A stretch of 12,899 bases of DNA from Eubacterium sp. UBA3782 (GCA_002368795.1 DFFG01000082.1:1-12899); one strand, 5' to 3'; positions 1 through 6,378 are shown, counted from the stretch's first letter. The notes: generated from the sequence alone by a model not told the origin. A program made the numbers and translations.

Positions 1-101
1 GTCTTGCATGCGGACTGGCAGGATGTCTGGCACTCGCCGCAGCCGCCCTTTTTCACCGTATTCTGAAGATTCTTTGTATTCAGTGTTTTGATGTGCTTCA
101 T
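1..101 (-). CDS. scfA: SCIFF ranthipeptide precursor, 3' end outside window
   Basis: This is the N-terminal part of the six-cysteine peptide SCIFF, a short ribosomal peptide that a radical SAM maturase (usually the next gene) modifies with Cys-to-side-chain thioether bonds; its biological role in Clostridia is unsettled. Thirty-three codons are visible. The peptide opens MKHIKTLNTKNLQ and continues with KKGGCGEC and CQSACK, the very conserved SCIFF signature. Four of the six cysteines lie inside the window (Cys21, Cys24, Cys28, Cys32), and the other two should follow off the left edge. The start is the ATG at 101-99, because an AGGAGG-type site lies at 111-117, 9 bases upstream. A nearer ATG at 108-106 is in another frame and too close to that site. 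The gene is monocistronic at its 5' side and divergent from the methyltransferase. The maturase is expected immediately beyond position 1 but cannot be seen. Confidence 0.93.
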   Translation of the reverse strand, partial: MKHIKTLNTKNLQNTVKKGGCGECQTSCQSACK

Positions 102-140
102 CTTGCATTATCCTCCTAAAGCCTCTGGCAATTTGCAGAT

Positions 141-169
141 ATTATAGCATAGGACTTTTTGATGCGCAA
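141..169 (-). promoter_or_regulatory. Predicted sigma-A promoter of the SCIFF gene
   Basis: On the minus strand a TATAAT -10 box (146-141) is preceded by TGC, which makes an extended -10. TTGCGC (169-164) sits 17 bases upstream as the -35 box. Transcription should start near 134, about 33 bases before the SCIFF start codon, with the AGGAGG site in between. It is back to back with the methyltransferase promoter. Confidence 0.7.
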
Positions 170-181
170 GTATACAAATCG

Positions 182-190
182 TGCTATAAT
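182..190 (+). promoter_or_regulatory. Extended -10 promoter of the rRNA methyltransferase gene
   Basis: TGCTATAAT on the plus strand is a perfect -10 hexamer with the TGn extension. No good -35 box lies 16-18 bases upstream (the best candidate, TTGATG at 159-164, is 20 bases away), so this would depend on the extended -10. The predicted start of transcription is near 197. The same nine bases serve the divergent SCIFF promoter. Confidence 0.6.
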
Positions 191-199
191 GCGGTAGAT

Positions 200-218
200 C
201 CCGGCGAAAACAGCCGGG
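200..218 (+). other. Stem-loop at the 5' end of the methyltransferase mRNA
   Basis: CCCGGC (200-205) and GCCGGG (213-218) form a perfect 6-bp GC stem around a 7-base loop. It begins about 3 bases after the predicted transcription start and ends just before the purine-rich ribosome binding site (220-227). No T-run follows, so it is not a terminator. A 5' mRNA-stabilising role is inference. Confidence 0.5.
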
Positions 219-237
219 CAGGAAAGGAAAACACCTG

Positions 238-1509
238 ATGCACGAACCGATCGCAGAAATCTCCATGGACATCCTTGGCATGGAGCTGGATACACATGAC
301 ACGGCCCCTCTTACCTGCGGCGCCTGCGCCATTCTGAAAAAGGGCGAAGGCCGGCTTTTGAAGGCCGGCGCGCTGTGGGTCTTCGACAATGAGATCGCCT
401 CTGTTTCCGGCAGGTTTGCCGACGGCGATATCCTGGCTGTGCAGGATTTTGACGGCTACTTTATGGGATGGGGCTTTATCAACCGTGCCTCAAAGATCCG
501 GATCCGCATGCTCTCCCGCAGGCAGGAAGAGGTGATCTCTCCCGCTTTCCTCCGCAAACGGGTCCAGGATGCCTGGGATTACCGGAAAAAGGTCATCGAC
601 ACCTCCAGCTGCCGGGTGATCTTTGGCGATGCAGATTTTCTGCCCGGCCTTACGGTGGATAAATATGAAGATATTCTTGTCGTGGAATCCCTGGCGCTTG
701 GCATCGACCGCCTGAAGGTGATCATCCTGAAGGCCCTCGCGGAGGTGCTGGCGGAGGACGGCGTACCGGTCCGGGGCATCTATGAGAGAAGCGATGCAAA
801 GGTCCGGGAAAAAGAAGGACTTGCCCGCACAAAGGGCTTTCTCTCCGCTCCCTTTGACACAAATGTTCCCATCACGGAAAATGGCGTAAAATACATCGTC
901 GACGTGGCAGACGGCCAGAAGACCGGCTTCTTCCTGGATCAGAAGCTGAACCGTCTGGCCATGCAGCCGCTGTGCAAAGATGCGGATGTGCTCGACTGCT
1001 TTACACATACCGGCTCCTTCGGCCTGAATGCAGCCATTGCCGGTGCCAGACATGTGGAATCCGTCGATGCCTCACAGACCGCCATCGACCAGGCAAAAGA
1101 AAACGCCCGGCTCAATCACCTGGAGGATGTGATCGACTACACCTGCGCCGATGTATTTGAACTCCTGCCGCAAAAGGAATCCGAAGGACGGCAGTATGAC
1201 GTGGTCATCCTCGATCCTCCTGCCTTCACCAAATCCAGAAACTCGATCAAGGCAGCGGTCCGCGGCTACCGGGAGATCAACCTGCGCGGCATGCGTCTGG
1301 TAAAGGACGGCGGCATCCTGGCCACCTGCTCCTGCTCCCACTTCATGGATCCCGAGCTATTTGCAAAGACGATCCGGGAGGCGGCGCGGGACGCCCATGT
1401 CCGCCTTCGCCAGATCGAATTCCGGACCCAGGCACCCGATCACCCCATCCTCTGGAGCAGCGAGGAATCCTACTATCTGAAATTCTACATTTTCCAAATC
1501 TTAAGGTAA
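238..1509 (+). CDS. RlmI-like class I SAM-dependent 23S rRNA cytosine-5 methyltransferase
   Basis: This protein of 423 residues belongs to the RlmI/YccW family, which transfers a methyl group from SAM to C5 of a cytosine in 23S rRNA (C1962 in E. coli). Residues about 31-100 form the N-terminal PUA RNA-binding domain. The middle domain contains the family segment GIYERSD (180-186). The Rossmann methyltransferase domain follows: motif I DCFTHTGSFG (253-262), the acidic ribose-binding strand end ESVDAS (274-279), motif IV DPPAF (326-330) and the Cys-containing CSCSHFM (364-370). The ATG at 238 has a GGAAAGG site 10 bases upstream. Compared with E. coli RlmI there are roughly 30 extra N-terminal residues that include a CGAC motif (27-30), and internal ATGs at codons 10 and 15 are possible alternatives. 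The exact target nucleotide cannot be told from sequence alone. The gene is alone in its transcription unit. Confidence 0.9.
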   Translation: MHEPIAEISMDILGMELDTHDTAPLTCGACAILKKGEGRLLKAGALWVFDNEIASVSGRFADGDILAVQDFDGYFMGWGFINRASKIRIRMLSRRQEEVISPAFLRKRVQDAWDYRKKVIDTSSCRVIFGDADFLPGLTVDKYEDILVVESLALGIDRLKVIILKALAEVLAEDGVPVRGIYERSDAKVREKEGLARTKGFLSAPFDTNVPITENGVKYIVDVADGQKTGFFLDQKLNRLAMQPLCKDADVLDCFTHTGSFGLNAAIAGARHVESVDASQTAIDQAKENARLNHLEDVIDYTCADVFELLPQKESEGRQYDVVILDPPAFTKSRNSIKAAVRGYREINLRGMRLVKDGGILATCSCSHFMDPELFAKTIREAARDAHVRLRQIEFRTQAPDHPILWSSEESYYLKFYIFQILR

Positions 1510-1548
1510 ACCAAGACAGCACGTGTCTCTGAAAGGCATTACGTACTA

Positions 1549-1625
1549 CCCCCGCTCCGGGAAGGCATTACGCAAAGGCTTTAAGCCCTGTCGGGCCTGC
1601 AGAATGTTTGCTTTAATGTTTTCGA
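1549..1625 (+). repeat. Structured palindromic repeat, copy 1 (3' arm degenerate)
   Basis: This copy aligns with copy 2 (1638-1724). It has the outer left arm CCCCCGCTCCGGGAAG (1549-1564), GGCATTACGCAAA, the apical hairpin AGCCCTGTCGGGC, CTGCAGAATG, and TTTGCTTTAATGT. The matching right arm is missing or mutated: TTTTCGAAG appears where a CTTCCC...GGGG arm is expected. It therefore probably no longer folds fully, although the inner stem GCAAA/TTTGC and the GCCC/GGGC apical stem remain. Confidence 0.85.
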
Positions 1626-1637
1626 AGATTGTTTACA

Positions 1638-1724
1638 CCCCCGCCTCGGGAAGGCATTACGCAAACGGCTTCAGCCCTGTCGGGCCTGCAGAATGATTGC
1701 TTTAATGTCTTCCCGAGGCGGGGG
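1638..1724 (+). repeat. Structured palindromic repeat, copy 2 (intact; likely terminator)
   Basis: The outer arms 1638-1653 and 1709-1724 are a perfect 16-bp inverted repeat (CCCCCGCCTCGGGAAG and its complement). Pairing continues for 6 more base pairs (GCATTA with TAATGT, one G-U). Inside are a short GCAA/TTGC stem and an apical GCCC-TGTC-GGGC hairpin. The whole 87-nt unit is one long hairpin. TCTTCTTATT follows the 3' arm, so on the plus strand it can end transcription of the methyltransferase gene. The other copies are at 1549-1625 (direct, partial) and 7717-7803 (inverted). Confidence 0.9.
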
Positions 1725-1746
1725 TCTTCTTATTACTCTAACACTG

Positions 1747-1789
1747 AAAAAAAGACAGGCGCACCAAAAGCGGTGTGCCTGTCTTTTTT
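1747..1789. terminator. Bidirectional intrinsic terminator between convergent genes
   Basis: A 12-bp stem, GACAGGCGCACC (1754-1765) with GGTGTGCCTGTC (1772-1783), contains one G-U pair and closes a 6-base AAAAGC loop. Seven A residues precede it and six T residues follow it, so it works as an intrinsic terminator in both directions. It serves the Ser/Thr-rich protein gene on the minus strand and backs up the methyltransferase gene on the plus strand. Confidence 0.92.
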
Positions 1790-1812
1790 CTGGTTCGATT
1801 TCCTTTGTGCGC

Positions 1813-2304
1813 TTAGTTTCTGCACATGAAACGGAAATCTTCCATTTCTTTGTAATATTTCTCGCTCTTGCCGATACGGGTCTGGTTCAGCTGCAGATGT
1901 ACGAACAGCATGATCATCAGAATAGCGGCTGCCATGGCGGCTGCAAACGGAATGCTCTTCTCCAGGTTGCCGGTCTGTACGACCTGTGCTGTCGTGGTGG
2001 AGGCAGTTGTCTGCGTCTGTGTCGTCTGGGTATTGGACTGTGCAGCAGTCGAAGCAGTGGATGTGCCAGCCGTGACGGATCCGGTGGATGTGGATGTCTG
2101 GGTCTTGCTGCTGGAGGATGAGGATGTGCCGGAGGTCGTGGACGTTGTGGGCTTCGGCGTGGTGGTTGTCACGCTTGAGGAAGTCCCGGTACCGTTGCCG
2201 ACCAGATCAAGAGATCCTGCGGCATAGACAGACATCGTCGATCCGAACATAGCCAGAACCATGACAAAAACGAGTAACATTTTTGCGACATTCTTCTTAT
2301 TCAT
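1813..2304 (-). CDS. Secreted Ser/Thr-rich protein with C-terminal membrane anchor, function unknown
   Basis: This protein of 163 residues belongs to no family I recognise. Residues 1-29 form a clear Sec signal peptide: a KK-rich start, a hydrophobic core LLVFVMVLAMF, and a probable cut after VYA or VYAA. Residues about 38-107 are a low-complexity stalk of Ser, Thr and Gln, of the kind found in wall-spanning linkers. A hydrophobic helix follows (about 118-136), then a charged 25-residue cytoplasmic tail. VQTGN (109-113) just before the helix resembles the (V)QTG-type variants of sorting motifs, but the tail is long for a sortase substrate, so a plain membrane anchor is equally likely. A GAGGGG site lies 7 bases before the ATG. 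A dedicated promoter (2379-2407) and a strong terminator (1747-1789) make it a single-gene unit. The antisense valine-rich frame is a by-product of the Thr/Ser codons. Confidence 0.85.
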   Translation of the reverse strand: MNKKNVAKMLLVFVMVLAMFGSTMSVYAAGSLDLVGNGTGTSSSVTTTTPKPTTSTTSGTSSSSSSKTQTSTSTGSVTAGTSTASTAAQSNTQTTQTQTTASTTTAQVVQTGNLEKSIPFAAAMAAAILMIMLFVHLQLNQTRIGKSEKYYKEMEDFRFMCRN

Positions 2305-2337
2305 TTTTTTGTCCCCTCTTAATTAATAACCCTTTTG

Positions 2338-2368
2338 CGATCACAGGGTTCCCTAAGCCCTGTAATCG
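2338..2368 (-). other. 5' UTR stem-loop upstream of the Ser/Thr-rich protein gene
   Basis: On the minus strand CGATTACAGGG (2368-2358) pairs with CCCTGTGATCG (2348-2338) over 11 bp, with one U-G pair and a 9-base loop. It starts about 4 bases after the predicted transcription start and lies some 33 bases upstream of the start codon. No T-run follows, so it is not a typical terminator. I compared it by eye with c-di-GMP, c-di-AMP and preQ1 riboswitch consensus motifs and saw no match. Confidence 0.6.
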
Positions 2369-2378
2369 GTTACGACGT

Positions 2379-2407
2379 ATTATAGCACACAATTTCAACA
2401 ATTTAAA
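2379..2407 (-). promoter_or_regulatory. Predicted sigma-A promoter of the Ser/Thr-rich protein gene
   Basis: TATAAT (2384-2379) is preceded by TGC, giving an extended -10. TTTAAA (2407-2402) lies 17 bases upstream as a partial -35 box. The predicted start is near 2372, which gives a leader of about 68 bases. The promoter sits directly behind the stop codon of the flippase gene, so the small gene can be transcribed independently of that operon. Confidence 0.7.
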
Positions 2408-2415
2408 GTCTCTTT

Positions 2416-4041
2416 TTAACGGTATATGCGCAGTTTTTTCAGGAGCTTTACGATCAGGTAGCCCTTCGGGAACTGCAGCATCTCCTCTTCTGTCGTTTTT
2501 GAGATCACAACATACAGGACCATGTAGACCACAACAGCGATCAGGATCGCCAGAATGAGGGCGATGGAGGGTCTCCTGGTCAGGAGGAACAATCCCTGGT
2601 AGACGAGGGCTGCAGCTGCGCCCATGATCACGGATGCCGCCAGCGGCTCCAGATAGGTCTTACGGATCTCGTGCTTAAAGCCGAGGTATTTGTGCATCGA
2701 GTAGATATTCAGTCCGCAGCAGATCACCGAAAACAGGATGTTGGCGATCATGACGGCATAAATGTCCGATGAAGGCATCAGCGCCAGCATCAGGGCCAGG
2801 AGCACCAGGTTTGCCAGCAGGGACATGCCGGCATTAAAGAGAGCCACATTCTGCTTTCCGATCGACTGCAAAGCTCCTCCGGTGATGATCGAGAAGGAAT
2901 CGGTGATGACAAAGACGGAACCGCTCAGCAGAAGCATGGACGCCAGAGGGCTTGCCGCCGGAAACAGGACGCCCATGATCGGATAGGCCAGGACGGTCAG
3001 ACCGACCATCGAAGGCACGCAGATGAACATGGCCAGGCGCAGGGTCTGGGCGATCTCACTGTTCGCCTCGTCGATATCCCCTGTGGCGTATTTTCCCGAT
3101 ACCTCCGGCATCATGGCTGAGGTCGTTGCAGAGGCCAGTGCCAGCGGGATGCCGACCATCGGCACATAGTAGTTGCTGTACTCGCCGTAGGCAGCCGAGA
3201 TCTCCGTGGCCGGAATGCCATGCAGGCCCTGGATAAAGGAGTAAACATAGCTGTCCAGATAGGCACTGCTGTTGTAGATAAAGGAGGTAAAGATGATCGG
3301 CGTGATCATCAGAAACATCATCTGCAGGATCTTGCCATAGCTGTCCTCGATGTGGGTCCGGTCCCGGCTGATCCTCTTTTTGAAGTAGCCTCGGTTCACC
3401 ATATACACAAAGGCCATAAAGATCAGACCGACCAGAACGCCGGCACCTGTGCCTGCCGTGCCGCCCATCGCGCCGTAGATGGCGGCATCCGTGCCGCCCT
3501 GCGGGGCCATTGTGCGGATCAGGAGCCAGGAAGCTGCGATACTGACGATCGCATTCATGATCTGCTCGATGATCTGGGAGACCGAGGTGGGCGTCATCGT
3601 CCGATGCGCCTGGAAATATCCCCGGAATACGCCAAGAACTGCCGAGAAAAAGATGGTCGGCGCCAGGACACGCAGGGCGAGAAGGGCGTTCTGCTGGTTC
3701 GGCGGAAGCAAAAAGCGGCCGAAGAAAAAGCAGATCAGACTCGTCACGCCGCCCACGATCAGGGCGTAGATCATCGCACCCCGGAAGATCTTGTCCGCAT
3801 TTTTATACTGGCGCAGCGCCAGCTTTTCCGAAACGATCTTCGAGGTAGCCATAGGAATGCTGAAGGATGAGATCAGCAGAAGTGTTGTATACAGATTGCT
3901 GGCAAAGCCATAGTACCCCATGCCGACGGAACCGACGATCTCGCCGAGAGGTCTTCTGTACATCAGGCCGATGATCCTCGATACGATGGAGGCGATCATC
4001 AGCACTGACGCATTTTTTACCAGTGAATTCTCTTTTGCCAT
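2416..4041 (-). CDS. MOP-superfamily oligosaccharide/lipid II flippase (SpoVB/YtgP type)
   Basis: This polytopic membrane protein of 541 residues has about 14 hydrophobic helices and resembles the SpoVB/YtgP/YabM branch of polysaccharide-export flippases, which includes the lipid II flippase MurJ of Bacillus. Such proteins move undecaprenyl-linked sugars across the cytoplasmic membrane. The N-terminal helix with SRIIGLMYRRPLGE (residues 21-34), followed by GMGYYG and then IPMATSKIVSE, is typical of this branch, as is the length. There are no enzymatic motifs to check. It is the last gene of the hisH-hisF-ung cluster, 72 bases after ung. Its ribosome binding site is weak (GAAAAGAG), unlike its neighbours. 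Whether it is the essential MurJ-type protein, a spore-cortex SpoVB, or a transporter of a surface polysaccharide cannot be decided here. Confidence 0.88.
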   Translation of the reverse strand: MAKENSLVKNASVLMIASIVSRIIGLMYRRPLGEIVGSVGMGYYGFASNLYTTLLLISSFSIPMATSKIVSEKLALRQYKNADKIFRGAMIYALIVGGVTSLICFFFGRFLLPPNQQNALLALRVLAPTIFFSAVLGVFRGYFQAHRTMTPTSVSQIIEQIMNAIVSIAASWLLIRTMAPQGGTDAAIYGAMGGTAGTGAGVLVGLIFMAFVYMVNRGYFKKRISRDRTHIEDSYGKILQMMFLMITPIIFTSFIYNSSAYLDSYVYSFIQGLHGIPATEISAAYGEYSNYYVPMVGIPLALASATTSAMMPEVSGKYATGDIDEANSEIAQTLRLAMFICVPSMVGLTVLAYPIMGVLFPAASPLASMLLLSGSVFVITDSFSIITGGALQSIGKQNVALFNAGMSLLANLVLLALMLALMPSSDIYAVMIANILFSVICCGLNIYSMHKYLGFKHEIRKTYLEPLAASVIMGAAAALVYQGLFLLTRRPSIALILAILIAVVVYMVLYVVISKTTEEEMLQFPKGYLIVKLLKKLRIYR

Positions 4042-4113
4042 ATTTTTCGCTCTTTTCTGTCAGCTGCCGGTCCAAAAGATATCTCGTACATGTATCCGGT
4101 CAGCCGAAGATTT

Positions 4114-4794
4114 TCAGGTATACAGATTTTCGATCTGCCAGTCAATAGGATCCAGCCCGCATTTCTCCAGATATGCATTCGTCCGGGAGAAGGGCCTGCT
4201 GCCAAAGAATCCCCGGTATGCCGACAGAGGGCTTGGGTGGGGCGATTCGATCACCAGGTGTTTTGGGTTATGGATCATCTGTTTCTTTTTCTGGGCAGGT
4301 CTGCCCCATAAAATAAACACCATCGGACGGTCCTGCTCTGCCAGGACGCGGATCGCGGCATCGGTAAAGGTCTCCCAGCCGATGTCCCTGTGGGAATTGG
4401 CCCGATGGGCCTGCACCGTCAGAACGGTATTGAGCAGCAGCACGCCTTGTCTCGCCCATTTCTCCAGGTATCCATTGTCCGGAATATAGCATCCCAGATC
4501 CTCATGCAGCTCCTGAAAGATATTGACCAGAGACGGCGGGGTCTCGATGCCCGGCTTGACAGAAAAGCTGAGACCGTGTGCCTGGCCCTCCTCGTGGTAG
4601 GGATCCTGGCCAAGGATGACAGCCTTTACCCTAGGAAGCGGCGTAAAATGAAATGCATTAAAAATATCATCTGCAGGCGGATAGACACGGTGTGTCTGGT
4701 ACTCCCTGCTGATGGTGCGGAACAGCTCTCGGTAATATGGCTTGCGAAATTCCGGACTTAACGCTTTCTCCCACTCACCTGAAATCGGCGGCAT
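4114..4794 (-). CDS. ung: Uracil-DNA glycosylase, family 1
   Basis: This 226-residue enzyme removes uracil from DNA by cutting the N-glycosidic bond, the first step of base-excision repair. All family-1 motifs are present at nearly E. coli numbering: the water-activating loop GQDPYH (62-67, catalytic Asp64), the uracil-binding LLLNTVLTV with Asn122, and the DNA-intercalation loop HPSPLSAYRGFFG (186-198) with His186. The length matches the family (about 220-230). A GGAGG site lies 7 bases upstream of the ATG. The gene starts 27 bases after the hisF stop codon, so it is probably cotranscribed with hisH and hisF; that link is positional and not metabolic. Confidence 0.97.
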   Translation of the reverse strand: MPPISGEWEKALSPEFRKPYYRELFRTISREYQTHRVYPPADDIFNAFHFTPLPRVKAVILGQDPYHEEGQAHGLSFSVKPGIETPPSLVNIFQELHEDLGCYIPDNGYLEKWARQGVLLLNTVLTVQAHRANSHRDIGWETFTDAAIRVLAEQDRPMVFILWGRPAQKKKQMIHNPKHLVIESPHPSPLSAYRGFFGSRPFSRTNAYLEKCGLDPIDWQIENLYT

Positions 4795-4821
4795 CGCATT
4801 TCCTCCATTCTGACTGGGATC

Positions 4822-5583
4822 CTACAGACGGACCGGTACGCCCCGGCCGCTCAGATACTGCTTCAGATCCCGGATCTCCAGCTCTTTATAATGAAACAAT
4901 GATGCGGCCAGGGCGGCGTCTGCCCCTCCCTTTGTCAGCGCATCATAAAAATGCTCTTTTGTTCCTGCACCGCCTGAAGCGATCACAGGAATCTTTACGG
5001 CATCGGCGATGGCCCTGGTCAGCTCCAGGTCATAGCCGGCCTTTGTCCCGTCGCAGTCCATGCTGGTCAGCAGAATCTCTCCTGCGCCAAGCGCCTCCGC
5101 TTTGGCTGCCCACTCCACGGCATCCAGACCTACATCGATCCGTCCGCCATGCTTGTACACGGTCCAGCCGCTGCCATCCTCTCTTCTCCTCGCATCGATG
5201 GCCACGACCACGCACTGGCTGCCAAACTTCAGAGCAGCCTCGCTGATCAGGGAAGGATTGGTGATGGCCGCGGAATTGATGGAGATCTTGTCCGCTCCCT
5301 CCCGAAGGAGCATGCGGAAATCCTCCACCGTGCGGATGCCACCGCCTACAGTGAAGGGAATAAACACCTTGTCCGCCACCTTCCGCACAAGCTCCGCCAC
5401 CGTAGCTCTGTGGTCGCTCGATGCGGTGATATCCAGAAAAACGACCTCGTCGGCCCCCTCCCGGTCATAGGCCTGTGCCACCTCGACCGGATCGCCGGCA
5501 TCCCGGAGATTGACAAAATTAACGCCCTTTACGACCCTTCCGTTGTTGACGTCCAGGCAGGGAATGATCCTCTTTGTAAACAT
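4822..5583 (-). CDS. hisF: Imidazole glycerol phosphate synthase, cyclase subunit
   Basis: HisF is the (beta/alpha)8 barrel that uses ammonia delivered by HisH to convert PRFAR into imidazole glycerol phosphate and AICAR, the branch point of histidine and purine metabolism. The protein has 253 residues, the standard length. It starts MFTKRIIPCLD, with general-acid/base residues Asp11 and Asp130 (VVVAID) and the phosphate-binding loops VGGG (79-82) and SGGAG (203-207). The true start is the ATG at 5583-5581, with an AGGAAAGG site just upstream. A longer in-frame reading from 5832 only overlaps hisH and has no family resemblance. It lies 20 bases behind hisH, as expected for subunits of one complex. 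The intact catalytic residues argue against a WbuZ-type sugar-pathway homologue. Confidence 0.97.
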   Translation of the reverse strand: MFTKRIIPCLDVNNGRVVKGVNFVNLRDAGDPVEVAQAYDREGADEVVFLDITASSDHRATVAELVRKVADKVFIPFTVGGGIRTVEDFRMLLREGADKISINSAAITNPSLISEAALKFGSQCVVVAIDARRREDGSGWTVYKHGGRIDVGLDAVEWAAKAEALGAGEILLTSMDCDGTKAGYDLELTRAIADAVKIPVIASGGAGTKEHFYDALTKGGADAALAASLFHYKELEIRDLKQYLSGRGVPVRL

Positions 5584-5603
5584 AAGCTTCCTTTCCTGCG
5601 CAC

Positions 5604-6209
5604 TTACAGCGAGGCAAAATTTTTCAGGATCGCCAGGCCCACATCCGAGCTTTTCTCCGGATGGAACTGCACCGCAAAAATATTGTCCTTCTCCACCGAC
5701 GCATGGATACATGTGCCGTACTCCGTCACCGCGCGGACGATGGACGGGTCTTCTGCCTTCAGATAATAGGAATGTACGAAATACACATACGCCCCTTCGC
5801 TGATCCCGGAAAACAGCCTGCCGCTGCCCCAAAACTCCAGCGAATTCCAGCCCATGTGGGGGATCTTCAGTCCTGCGCTGTCCGGAATGCGGAGGATCTC
5901 TCCTTTAAGGATCCCCAGGCCCGGCACGCCGGGGCTTTCCTCGCTCAGCTCAAACAGGAGCTGAAGGCCCACGCAGATCCCAAGGAAGGGCTTGCCCTCC
6001 CGGCAGACTTTGCGGATCACATCCGCCATCTTGTACTTTTCCAGATTGGCCATAGCATCGCCGAAATTGCCCACGCCCGGGAGAATGACCTTATCCGCAT
6101 CAAGAATTACCTGCGGGTCTCTGGTCAGCACCGCCTCCTCGCCGAGGGCAAGAAGCGCCTTCTCCACACTTTTCACATTGCCGGCGTCGTAATCGATTAT
6201 TGCGATCAT
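5604..6209 (-). CDS. hisH: Imidazole glycerol phosphate synthase, glutamine amidotransferase subunit
   Basis: HisH is a class I glutamine amidotransferase that releases ammonia from glutamine and channels it into the HisF barrel. The protein has 201 residues, the usual length. It shows the oxyanion-strand motif PGVGNFG (44-50), the nucleophile elbow GICVG with Cys79, and the His183/Glu185 pair in FHPEKS (182-187), completing the Cys-His-Glu triad. The start is IAIIDYDAGN-like, as in other HisH proteins, with an AGAGGA site ahead of the ATG. It is the first gene of the minus-strand cluster hisH-hisF-ung-flippase. No other histidine gene (hisA, hisI and so on) is in the window, so the pathway is split between loci. 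Confidence 0.97.
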   Translation of the reverse strand: MIAIIDYDAGNVKSVEKALLALGEEAVLTRDPQVILDADKVILPGVGNFGDAMANLEKYKMADVIRKVCREGKPFLGICVGLQLLFELSEESPGVPGLGILKGEILRIPDSAGLKIPHMGWNSLEFWGSGRLFSGISEGAYVYFVHSYYLKAEDPSIVRAVTEYGTCIHASVEKDNIFAVQFHPEKSSDVGLAILKNFASL

Positions 6210-6313
6210 CCGTGATCCTCTTTCTGTTATTGACTGTATGTATGTCTTTTGTTCTTCCTGATCCCGTCTTGCAAAGCAAAGCCCGGAATGGTAAGATACA
6301 CCTTACGTTGATT

Positions 6314-6370
6314 TTCAGAATCCGGAAAGCAATAAGCCCTTTATCCGGGGCCTGTTCCCTTGATTCTGAA
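6314..6370 (-). other. Long-range stem-loop in the predicted hisH leader
   Basis: TTCAGAATC and GATTCTGAA (6370-6362 and 6322-6314) form a perfect 9-bp outer stem. Inside, CCGG...AAAG pairs with CTTT-CCGG (6348-6322) as a second, bulged stem. A small GTAAG/CTTAC hairpin lies near 6291-6306. The predicted hisH transcript begins near 6372, so the outer stem forms the 5' end of a leader of about 163 bases. No T-box motif (GGGTGGTACCGCG type), leader peptide rich in His codons, or terminator T-run was seen. The rest of the 259-base gap (6210-6468) holds no gene. Confidence 0.5.
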
Positions 6371-6378
6371 CAGTAACC

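Larger units (their letters stand above)
1510..1812. other. 303-base convergent spacer: two structured repeats and a terminator
   Basis: No credible gene lies here. The spacer separates the 3' ends of two convergent genes. It holds a short weak hairpin (AGACA/TGTCT, 1514-1528), a 9-base fragment of the repeat family (GGCATTACG, 1535-1543), two tandem copies of an approximately 87-nt palindromic repeat (1549-1625 and 1638-1724), and a bidirectional terminator (1747-1789). A plus-strand frame running from 1629 to 1829 merely reads through the repeat and terminator. Confidence 0.8.

Noticed and set aside
1549..1724. Possible short CRISPR-like array of two direct repeats
   Set aside because: The units are self-complementary hairpins of about 87 nt with almost no spacer between them, an inverted copy lies 6 kb away, and no cas genes are visible.
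1868..2227. Plus-strand valine/aspartate-rich frame opposite the Ser/Thr-rich protein gene
   Set aside because: It is a direct consequence of Thr/Ser codons on the minus strand, where promoter, ribosome binding site, signal peptide and terminator all agree.
2338..2368. Known riboswitch in the leader of the Ser/Thr-rich gene
   Set aside because: The GCAAAAGGG stretch after the stem superficially recalls c-di-GMP or preQ1 motifs, but the required conserved blocks and second stem are missing.
3220..3870. Plus-strand open frame of 216 codons opposite the flippase gene
   Set aside because: The His/Asp/Arg-rich composition is that of an antisense read of a membrane protein; there is no start context.
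5604..6209. hisH/hisF as WbuY/WbuZ-type genes for a surface sugar, because a flippase is nearby
   Set aside because: The catalytic and phosphate-binding residues of true HisH/HisF are intact, and no WbpG-type amidotransferase or sugar gene is present.
6210..6378. T-box or His-rich leader peptide upstream of hisH
   Set aside because: No T-box conserved sequence, no run of His codons and no intrinsic terminator were found.
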